This document shows positions 54,699 through 64,000 of a stretch of 64,000 nucleotides of DNA, in pieces. A program made the position numbers and the translations under genes. Positions within the stretch are counted from its first letter, which is position 1, and every line of letters begins with the position of its first letter. Source of the stretch: Pseudonocardia asaccharolytica DSM 44247 = NBRC 16224 (GTDB lineage: Bacteria; Actinomycetota; Actinomycetes; Mycobacteriales; Pseudonocardiaceae); NCBI RefSeq assembly GCF_000423625.1, contig NZ_AUII01000001.1, forward strand, positions 1 to 64,000, in the 5' to 3' direction. The notes beneath the pieces were generated by a model. That model was not told the DNA's origin. It did no database searches and saw only the letters and a list, made by a program, of their open reading frames with translations.

Positions 54699-55730
54699 CT
54701 ACAGCCAGCCGCGACGCTTGAACAGCAGGTAGAGCACCAGCGCAAGCCCGAACATGAGCCCCAGCGCGAACGGGTACCCCAGCGTCCAGTCCAGCTCGGG
54801 CATCCGCGTGAAGTTCATGCCGTAGATCCCGGCCACCACCGTCGGAGCGAACAGGATCGCCGCCCACGACGAGATACGCTTGAGCTGCTCGTTCTGGTCG
54901 TAGCCCGCCTGGGCCAGCCGGGCCATCTCCTCGTTCTGGCGCTGCGCAACGAGCGTGGAGTTGACCACGAGGATGTCGCTGAGCAGTTGGCGGAACCCCT
55001 CCGTGCGCTCCAGCACCCGGGTGGCGTGGTCCGCGACGTCGCGCAGGGCCCGGCTCAGCTCCAGGTCGGCGTTCGTTCCCTCGCCGCCCACCCGCTGGTG
55101 CAACGCGGCGATCAGATCCTGCAGCGGCTCGACAGCGCGCTGGAAGGCGATCACCTCGCGGCTGAGCTGGTAGATCCGCTTCGAGACGCTCGGGTCGCCG
55201 TCGAAGACCTGGACCTCGATCTGGTCGATGTCGTCCTGCAGGCCGGCGAGCACCGGTCCGTAGTCGTCGACGACCTTGTCCAGCACGGCGTACAGCACGG
55301 CGAACGGTCCGTGGGCGAGCAGCTCGGGATCGGCCTCCATGCGGTGGCGGACCGCGCCGAGGTCCGGCTCGGTGGCATGCCGGACCGTGACCACGAAGTC
55401 GGGGCCGAGGAACAGGTGGATCTCACCGATCTCGATGATCTCGACCGGGTCGACGTATCGGGCGGGCCGCAGCACCACGAACATCGTCTGGCCGTACCAC
55501 TCCAGCTTGGGCCGCTGGTGAGCGTGCACGGTGTCCTCGACGGCGAGCTCGTGGAACTGGAACTCCTTGGCGACCACGTCGATCTCGTCGCGATCGGGTC
55601 GCAGCAGCCCGATCCAGCCGAAGCTGCGCCCTCCCGGGCAGCGGCGGAGCTCGGCGAAGGTCTGGTCGAGCGAGGTCGGCGAGGCGGCACGGGTCCCGTC
55701 GACGTAGACCGCGTTGTCGACGACGGTCAC
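54699..55730 (-). CDS. corA: CorA-family magnesium/cobalt transporter
   Basis: 343 residues from GTG 55730 (GGAG about 8 nt upstream). Large N-terminal cytoplasmic domain (FGWIGLLRPDRDEIDVVAKEF, VEDTVHAHQRPKLEWYGQTMFVVLRPARY), a long stalk helix, and two C-terminal membrane helices with the YGMNF selectivity motif between them, ending FKRRGWL. Converges with mutM across 95 nt without a clear terminator. Confidence 0.94.
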   Translation of the reverse strand: MTVVDNAVYVDGTRAASPTSLDQTFAELRRCPGGRSFGWIGLLRPDRDEIDVVAKEFQFHELAVEDTVHAHQRPKLEWYGQTMFVVLRPARYVDPVEIIEIGEIHLFLGPDFVVTVRHATEPDLGAVRHRMEADPELLAHGPFAVLYAVLDKVVDDYGPVLAGLQDDIDQIEVQVFDGDPSVSKRIYQLSREVIAFQRAVEPLQDLIAALHQRVGGEGTNADLELSRALRDVADHATRVLERTEGFRQLLSDILVVNSTLVAQRQNEEMARLAQAGYDQNEQLKRISSWAAILFAPTVVAGIYGMNFTRMPELDWTLGYPFALGLMFGLALVLYLLFKRRGWL

Positions 55731-55863
55731 GGCGGGGTCTCCGTTCACTCGCGTGGTTGGGCAGATTCGCAGCGTAACGGTGTGGCGGCGGTCCTGCTCC
55801 CGCACGTGATCGCCGTTTGAGGGACATCCACGCCGCCGGCGGCGCCATGCCCCCAACGGGCGA

Positions 55864-56204
55864 TCATGCGGCCGGGCCGGCGATCGTCGCGACGATCTCC
55901 TCGAGCACCCGGCCCGGGTCACCTGCGAGGTCGTGCCAGGGGTGAACCGCAGCAGATCCCATCTCGCGCGGACCAGAGCATTGCTCTTGCGCCGGTCGCT
56001 GCGGAACCGCTCGGCGTCCACATGCCAGGCCCGGCCGTCGACCTCGATCGCCACCCGTGGTTCCGGGAAGGCCAGATCGATCGTGTTTGGGCCCAGGAGA
56101 TACCCGAGCACCCACCCGGTGAGACCGGCGCCGCGCAGGATTCCGACCAGCAGGCGTTTGGCGGCCGAGTCGGCTCGGTCGGCGGTGTCCCTGAAACGAT
56201 GATC
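55864..56204 (-). pseudogene. Remnant of a DUF559 endonuclease-like protein
   Basis: Minus strand: DTADRADSAAKRLLVGILRG and then LLGPNTIDLAFPEPRVAIEVDGRAWH, DAERFRSDRRKSNALVRARWDLLRFT match the DUF559 (very-short-patch-repair-like) domain at the C-terminus of actinobacterial proteins. After RFT the homologous WHDLAGDPGRVLEEIVATI continues in another frame to a stop at 55864. The N-terminal region (the usual AbiEi-like antitoxin portion) is absent beyond about 56204. Truncated and frameshifted. Confidence 0.72.
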
Positions 56205-56225
56205 ACGGAGAAGGCCGTGCTCCGG

Positions 56226-56897
56226 TCAGCGGCCGAAGTCCTGGGTCCAGTAGTTCCCGCGCGGGTCGTGCCCGACGCCGACCGTGGTGAGCGAGCAGTT
56301 GAGGATGTTGGCCCGATGCCCGGGCGAGCCCATCCAGGCCTCGACGACCGTCGCGGCGTCCGGCTGGCCCCGCGCGATGTTCTCCGCACCGGGAGCCGGG
56401 TAGCCCTCCGCGCGGATCCGTTGATCGAAACCGGTGCCGTCCCGGCTGTCGTGGGCGAGGTAACCGGCATCGGCCATATCGGCGCTATGCCCCTCCGCGG
56501 CCGCGGTGATCCGATGGTCGACACGCAGCGGCCCGCAGCCGTGCCGGGCGCGCTGCTCGTTGGTCAGCGCGACGACCTGCGCCGCCGGTCCCGGGGCCGC
56601 CGTGGGGGCGGGGGACGGTCGCGCACTGGTCGACGGCGCCGGGGCACGGGCCGGGGGCTTCGTGGGAGCCGGGGTGGAGGTTGGCGACGCCGCGGTCGGC
56701 GAAGCCGCGACGACCGGCGCCGGGGAGGCGGTGGCCGGGAGGTACCCGTCGGGGGCCTCGCGGGGAGCCGGAATCCGGGCCGTCGGCGACACGGGAGCAT
56801 CCACCGTGGACACCGTCGAACCGATGCCGGCGAACAGGCCGCCCGCGGCCATCCCGACCAGCAGTGCGGCGCCGCTCCGACGCGTCCAACGGATCAC
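56226..56897 (-). CDS. Secreted CAP/SCP-domain protein
   Basis: 223 residues. N-terminal signal or anchor (SGAALLVGMAAGGLFAGIGS), a Pro/Ala/Ser/Thr-rich linker (about 30-105), and a C-terminal CAP domain with ALTNEQRARHGCGPLRVD, ENIARG, WMGSPGHRANILNCS and GVGHDPRGNYWTQDF. Extracytoplasmic; role unknown (CAP proteins bind lipids or act in the cell wall). GTG start 56897 seems leaderless, with TACGTT 8 nt upstream. Divergent from acyP with only 22 nt between the start codons. Confidence 0.9.
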   Translation of the reverse strand: MIRWTRRSGAALLVGMAAGGLFAGIGSTVSTVDAPVSPTARIPAPREAPDGYLPATASPAPVVAASPTAASPTSTPAPTKPPARAPAPSTSARPSPAPTAAPGPAAQVVALTNEQRARHGCGPLRVDHRITAAAEGHSADMADAGYLAHDSRDGTGFDQRIRAEGYPAPGAENIARGQPDAATVVEAWMGSPGHRANILNCSLTTVGVGHDPRGNYWTQDFGR

Positions 56898-56904
56898 GGC
56901 GCGG

Positions 56905-56911
56905 TAACGTA
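56905..56911. promoter_or_regulatory. Overlapping divergent -10 boxes shared by the CAP gene and acyP
   Basis: TAACGTA contains TAACGT on the + strand (9 nt before GTG 56920) and TACGTT on the - strand (8 nt before GTG 56897). Each hexamer fits TANNNT, and the two overlap by five bases. Each -35 would lie inside the opposing gene. Confidence 0.55.
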
Positions 56912-56919
56912 GCAGTATT

Positions 56920-57210
56920 GTGAGTATCAACTTCGGATCCGCCGTTCGGCTCACCGCGTGGGTGCACGGGAGGGTGCAGGGGGTCGGTTTTCGCTGGTGG
57001 ACGCGGTCGCGGGCGCTCGAGCTCGGCCTGGTCGGGCGGGCCGAGAACCTGCCCGACGGCAGGGTCGCCGTCGTGGCGGAGGGACTGCGCGCGGACTGCC
57101 AGCGGTTGCTTGACACGCTGCGCGGCAGCGGGACGCCCGGCCGCGTCGACCAGGTCGTGGCGCAATGGACCGAGGCCCGCGGCGGGTTCGACGGCTTCAC
57201 CGAGATATGA
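56920..57210 (+). CDS. acyP: Acylphosphatase
   Basis: 96 residues; hydrolyses acyl phosphates. [18 protein letters not shown] carries the catalytic Arg; [21 protein letters not shown] carries the Asn-equivalent loop. GTG start at 56920, close to a divergent promoter. Immediately upstream of smc, as in mycobacteria (acyP, smc). Confidence 0.93.
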   Translation: MSINFGSAVRLTAWVHGRVQGVGFRWWTRSRALELGLVGRAENLPDGRVAVVAEGLRADCQRLLDTLRGSGTPGRVDQVVAQWTEARGGFDGFTEI

Positions 57211-57253
57211 CCGGTAGCCTCCGGGATCACCGTGTTCGGGGGAGCCGCCGGCT

Positions 57254-60826
<3,573 letters not shown>

Positions 60827-60893
60827 CGTTGCCGGTCGGCCCCGAGGCCGGTCTGGAGGACGCGCGGGGCGGACGGCATGACAGGCTTGTCGG

Positions 60894-62513
60894 GTGACCA
60901 CGGAGACCCTGTGGATCGTCGTGGCGGTGGTCGCGGCGGTCCTGTTGATCGCCCTCGTGCTCGGCCTTGTCGTCGGCCGGCGCCGCCGGATCAGCCTGCG
61001 CGAAACCGAGCAGCTCAAACCCGAGGAAGGCCCGGAGGCGCTCCCGCCGCGGCGCGGCGGCACGTACCAGACCGAGCGCGGATTCAGCTTCGCCGCCGGT
61101 GCCGACACCGCGACCCGTCCGGAACCGGCGGACACCGCGCCGCCGCCGGTCAAGGATTCCGCGCCGCCGGTCGAGGCGCCGCCGAGCAGGCCCGAGCCCG
61201 CCGCGCCGGAACGCCCGGCCGAGGCTGCGCCGGAGCGGCCTGCCGATACGACCGCGGCGCCCGAGCGCCCGGCCGAGCCTGCCCCGGAGCCGTCCGCCGA
61301 CACGACCGCCGCGCCGGAACGCCCGGCCGACACGACCGCCGCGCCGGAACGCCCGGCCGACACGACCGCCGCGCCGGAACGCCCGGCCGACACGACCGCC
61401 GCGCCGGAACGCCCGGCCGACACGACCGCCGCGCCGGAACGGCCCGCCGAGCCCGCCCCCGCCCCGCCCGCTCCGGCCCCGGACATCAGCGGCAACGGTG
61501 CGGCGCCCGCCGTCGCCGCCCCACCCGCCGAACCCACCGCCCCCGCAGCACCCGCCGAACCCACCGCCCCCGCAGCACCCACCGAACCGATTGCCCCCAC
61601 CGCTGGCCGCCTCGAACGGCTGCGCGGCAGGCTGGCGCGCTCGCGCACCGGATTCGGGCAGAGCCTGCTCGGTCTGCTCGGCGCGGGCGAGCTCGACGAG
61701 GAGTCGTGGGAGGACGTCGAGGCCACGCTGCTGCAGGCCGACCTCGGCCCGGAGACCACGCTGGAGCTCGTCGAGACCCTGCGCACCGAGCTGGCCTCCC
61801 GCGGCGTGCGCACCGCCGAGCAGGCCCGGCAGCTGCTCAAGGACGTGCTGACCGGGGAGCTGCACACCGAACTGGACCGATCGGTGCGGGCGCTGCCGCA
61901 CGACGGGCGTCCGGCGGTGGTGCTCATCGTCGGCGTCAACGGAACCGGGAAGACCACGACGACGGGCAAGCTCGCCCGCGTGCTCGCGGCCGACGGCCGG
62001 ACCGTCGTCCTCGGCGCGGCCGACACGTTCCGGGCCGCCGCCACCGAACAGCTCGTCACCTGGGGCGAACGCGCCGGGGCCGCGGTGGTGCGCGGGCCCG
62101 AGGGCTCGGACCCGGCCAGCGTCGCGTTCGACGCCGTCAAACGTGCCACCGCCGACGGCGCGGACGCCGTGCTGCTCGACACGGCGGGCCGGCTGCACAC
62201 CAAGACCGGGTTGATGGATGAGCTGGGCAAGGTCAAGCGCGTCGTGGAGAAGCAGGCCGAGGTCGACGAGGTGCTACTGGTTCTCGACGCCACGACCGGT
62301 CAGAACGGGCTGATGCAGGCCCGGGTGTTCGCCGATGTCGTCAAGGTGACCGGGATCGTCCTCACCAAGCTCGACGGCACCGCCAAGGGCGGCATCGTGT
62401 TCCGGGTGCAGCGCGAGCTCGGGGTCCCGGTGAAGCTCGTCGGCCTCGGCGAGGGCCCGGACGATCTGGCGCCGTTCGAGCCCGCCGCGTTCGTCGACGC
62501 GCTGCTGAACTGA
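60894..62513 (+). CDS. ftsY: Signal recognition particle receptor FtsY
   Basis: 539 residues, SRP receptor that targets ribosomes to the translocon. N-terminal membrane helix (LWIVVAVVAAVLLIALVLGLVVG), a long Pro/Ala/Glu-rich A region (about 55-240), and the NG GTPase domain with GVNGTGKTTTTGKLA (G1), LLDTAGRLHT (G3) and LTKLDGTAKGG (G4). The A region contains five tandem 10-residue APERPADTTA units encoded by a 30-bp DNA repeat. Starts at GTG 60894 and follows smc by 67 nt. Confidence 0.96.
   Translation: MTTETLWIVVAVVAAVLLIALVLGLVVGRRRRISLRETEQLKPEEGPEALPPRRGGTYQTERGFSFAAGADTATRPEPADTAPPPVKDSAPPVEAPPSRPEPAAPERPAEAAPERPADTTAAPERPAEPAPEPSADTTAAPERPADTTAAPERPADTTAAPERPADTTAAPERPADTTAAPERPAEPAPAPPAPAPDISGNGAAPAVAAPPAEPTAPAAPAEPTAPAAPTEPIAPTAGRLERLRGRLARSRTGFGQSLLGLLGAGELDEESWEDVEATLLQADLGPETTLELVETLRTELASRGVRTAEQARQLLKDVLTGELHTELDRSVRALPHDGRPAVVLIVGVNGTGKTTTTGKLARVLAADGRTVVLGAADTFRAAATEQLVTWGERAGAAVVRGPEGSDPASVAFDAVKRATADGADAVLLDTAGRLHTKTGLMDELGKVKRVVEKQAEVDEVLLVLDATTGQNGLMQARVFADVVKVTGIVLTKLDGTAKGGIVFRVQRELGVPVKLVGLGEGPDDLAPFEPAAFVDALLN
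61299..61448. repeat. Five tandem 30-bp repeats in ftsY
   Basis: Units at 61299, 61329, 61359, 61389 and 61419 encode a DTTAAPERPA decapeptide; the first four are identical and the last has two substitutions. In frame, in the linker between the membrane anchor and GTPase domain. Likely copy-number variable. Confidence 0.95.
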
Positions 62514-62537
62514 TCCTGGGCGCCCGGCGTCCGGCCG

Positions 62538-62605
62538 CCATGATCGACGTTTCGGCGCCGTGGGCCGCGATCCGCGCGGCCGCGGGCTCCCAAGCGTTGA
62601 TCATG
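62538..62605. repeat. 68-nt imperfect hairpin element, copy B (after ftsY)
   Basis: Begins CCATGATCGACGTTTCGG and ends CAAGCGTTGATCATG. Same length, orientation and end sequences as copy A at 20724-20791, with the interior less conserved around a shared CGCGCGGC. Intergenic, 25 nt after ftsY. Confidence 0.65.
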
Positions 62606-62677
62606 ACGGCCGGGTTCCGCGCCACACCGCCAGGCCGGCGCAACCGTAATGCCGACGTAACGGCCGGGCGGGGCTCG

Positions 62678-62715
62678 TTCACCCGGCGGAAACACCGGGC
62701 GCCGGTCGTTGAAAC
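62678..62715 (+). promoter_or_regulatory. Candidate GlnR-type nitrogen-control site upstream of amt
   Basis: Pattern TTCAC-N6-GAAAC-N6-CGCCG-N6-GAAAC reproduces the spacing of the GlnR box in actinobacteria (gTnAC-N6-GaAAC repeated). Both GAAAC sites are exact, the first gTnAC has T for G, and the second is degenerate. It lies 49 nt before the amt start. Confidence 0.55.
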
Positions 62716-62729
62716 ATGTCGCAATGAGG

Positions 62730-62762
62730 ATTCCCCCAGCCTGGATGACAGCTGGAGGGAAT
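62730..62762 (+). promoter_or_regulatory. Shine-Dalgarno-sequestering hairpin in the amt leader
   Basis: ATTCCCCCAGC (62730-62740) pairs with GCTGGAGGGAAT (62751-62762), 11 bp with one bulged A and a 10-nt loop. The ribosome site GGAGGG lies entirely in the 3' strand, just before the GTG start at 62764. Folding would hide it from the ribosome. Confidence 0.55.
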
Positions 62763-62763
62763 C

Positions 62764-64000
62764 GTGGTCAACGCAGGGAACACCGCCTGGGTACTCGCGA
62801 GCGCCGCGCTCGTGATGCTCATGACGCCCGGTCTGGCGTTCTTCTACGGCGGGATGGTCCGCAGCAAGAACGTGCTGAACATGCTGATGATGAACTTCAT
62901 CTGCCTCGCCGTCGTGGGCGTCCTGTGGGCCCTGTTCGGCTACAGCTGGGCCTTCGGCGACGACGTGTTCGGCGGTCTCATCGGGGGCAACGAGTTCGCC
63001 GGACTGGGCTCGACGATCGGACACCTCGTCGGCTACGAGTCGACCGACCCGGCGACCGGGGCGGTCACGCCGTGGCCGGGCGGCGACGCGCTGCCCACCA
63101 CCGCGTTCGTCATGTTCCAGCTGATGTTCGCGGTCATCACGCCGGCCCTGGTCTCGGGCGCGATCGCAGACCGGACGAAGTTCTGGGCGTGGACGGCGTT
63201 CGTCGCGGGCTGGGTCACCCTCTGCTACTTTCCCGTCGCCCACTGGGTGTTCTCCTTCGACGGGTTCACCGGACCGGACAACACCGGCGGTTGGATCGCC
63301 AACGTCCTGAAGGCCGAGGACTTCGCCGGGGGCACCGCGGTCCACATCAACGCCGGCGCCGCCGCCCTGGCACTGGCGATCGTGCTCGGCCGCCGCAAGG
63401 GCTGGCCGCGCGAGCGCATGCGCCCGCACAACCTCCCGTTCGTGCTGCTGGGCGCGAGCCTGCTCTGGTTCGGCTGGTACGGGTTCAACGCCGGATCGGC
63501 GCTGGCCGCCGGCGATCTCGCCGGGCTCGCCTTCACCAACACCACGCTCGCGACCGGCACCGCGGTGCTGGGCTGGCTGCTCGTCGAGCAGCTCCGCGAC
63601 GGCAAACCCACCACCCTGGGTGCCGCCTCGGGTGCGGTGGCGGGCCTGGTCGCGATCACCCCGGCCTGCGGGTTCGTCAGCCCGCTCGGCGCGCTCGCCA
63701 TCGGGGTCATCGCCGGTGCGGTCTGCGCGCTGGCCGTCGGGCTCAAGTACCGGTTCGGTTTCGACGACTCGCTCGACGTCGTCGGCGTCCACCTGGTCGG
63801 CGGGCTCGTCGGCACCCTGCTCATCGGCTTCTTCGGCACCAACAGCGTGAACCCGGCCGCGCCCGGGGAGAACGGCCTGTTCTATGGCGGAGGTCTCACC
63901 CAGCTCGGTCGTCAGGCACTGGCCGCGGGTGCGGTGATGCTCTACTCCTTCCTCATCGCGCTCATCCTTGGTTACCTCATCAAGGCCACCATCGGTTTCC
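62764..64000 (+). CDS. amt: Ammonium transporter (Amt family), 3' end outside window
   Basis: 412 residues visible to the edge. Multi-pass Amt/AmtB protein: LASAALVMLMTPGLAFFYGGMVRSKN at the N-terminus, then AFVMFQLMFAVITPALVSGAIADR with the Phe gate, and conserved His-bearing helices (GTAVHINAGAAALAL; DVVGVHLVGGLVGTLL). It conducts ammonium and is normally followed by glnK/glnB. Starts at GTG 62764 behind GGAGGG within a hairpin; a GlnR-like site is upstream. In mycobacteria amt also follows ftsY. Confidence 0.95.
   Translation, partial: MVNAGNTAWVLASAALVMLMTPGLAFFYGGMVRSKNVLNMLMMNFICLAVVGVLWALFGYSWAFGDDVFGGLIGGNEFAGLGSTIGHLVGYESTDPATGAVTPWPGGDALPTTAFVMFQLMFAVITPALVSGAIADRTKFWAWTAFVAGWVTLCYFPVAHWVFSFDGFTGPDNTGGWIANVLKAEDFAGGTAVHINAGAAALALAIVLGRRKGWPRERMRPHNLPFVLLGASLLWFGWYGFNAGSALAAGDLAGLAFTNTTLATGTAVLGWLLVEQLRDGKPTTLGAASGAVAGLVAITPACGFVSPLGALAIGVIAGAVCALAVGLKYRFGFDDSLDVVGVHLVGGLVGTLLIGFFGTNSVNPAAPGENGLFYGGGLTQLGRQALAAGAVMLYSFLIALILGYLIKATIGF

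Overview
The window is high-GC actinobacterial chromosome. GTG starts are common, TAA stops are rare, several genes look leaderless, and one gene belongs to the mycothiol-dependent enzyme family. The gene order is an expanded version of the ddl - DUF3515 - thiL - ung - rpmB - DAK2 - recG - pyc - rsmD - coaD - (Rv2927c-like) - DUF177 - rnc - mutM - smc - ftsY - amt order known from Mycobacterium. A member of the Pseudonocardiales, such as a Pseudonocardia-like organism, fits best; this is inference from protein similarity and gene order.

Layout. 0-9.3 kb: C-terminal part of the large NAD-glutamate dehydrogenase, a broken thioesterase gene, a conserved hypothetical, then a minus-strand run (prolyl oligopeptidase, MscS channel, a possible 26-residue ORF, truncated haemoglobin, GH13 alpha-glucosidase). 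9.4-19.5 kb: accessory genes: slipin and universal stress protein, an orphan form II CoxL-type molybdoenzyme subunit, PPOX-like protein and divergent MocR regulator, MarR and divergent mycothiol-type enzyme, PaaX regulator and an isocitrate lyase/PEP mutase family enzyme. 19.5-23.4 kb: core genes ddl, DUF3515, AsnC-type domain, thiL, then DinB-like. 23.4-24.8 kb: a rearranged, decayed segment with a LuxR-type ATPase remnant fused to half a nitronate monooxygenase. 24.8-31.1 kb: a glycolate utilisation module, glcDEF divergent from malate synthase G, taking glycolate via glyoxylate to malate. 31.2-38.4 kb: a seven-gene Mrp Na+/H+ antiporter operon (mrpA-G), split after mrpA by a degenerate IS605/TnpB-type element. 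38.4-64 kb: mostly housekeeping: gamma carbonic anhydrase, ung, rpmB, DAK2, recG, pyruvate carboxylase, rsmD, coaD, a Wag31-like coiled-coil protein, a MinD/ParA ATPase, DUF177-rpmF-rnc-mutM, corA, a secreted CAP protein, acyP, smc, ftsY and the start of amt.

The most unusual structure is a family of four near-identical long palindromes (core arm GTGAGTGCGTAACAGTGTT) at 3.96, 31.1, 39.6 and 49.0 kb. Every copy lies at the 3' end of genes, and in three of the four it supplies the stop codon. Flanking bases outside the core differ between copies but stay self-complementary in three of them. They look like a dispersed gene-end element (terminator or insulator, or mobile palindrome). Other notable features are a second palindrome type and an inverted duplication at the 24.7 kb scar, a pair of related 68-nt hairpins after ddl and ftsY, overlapping divergent -10 boxes between the CAP gene and acyP, and a GlnR-like site plus a Shine-Dalgarno-sequestering hairpin before amt. 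Five decayed genes (thioesterase, LuxR ATPase, TnpB, glutathionyl-hydroquinone reductase, DUF559) mark accessory insertions.
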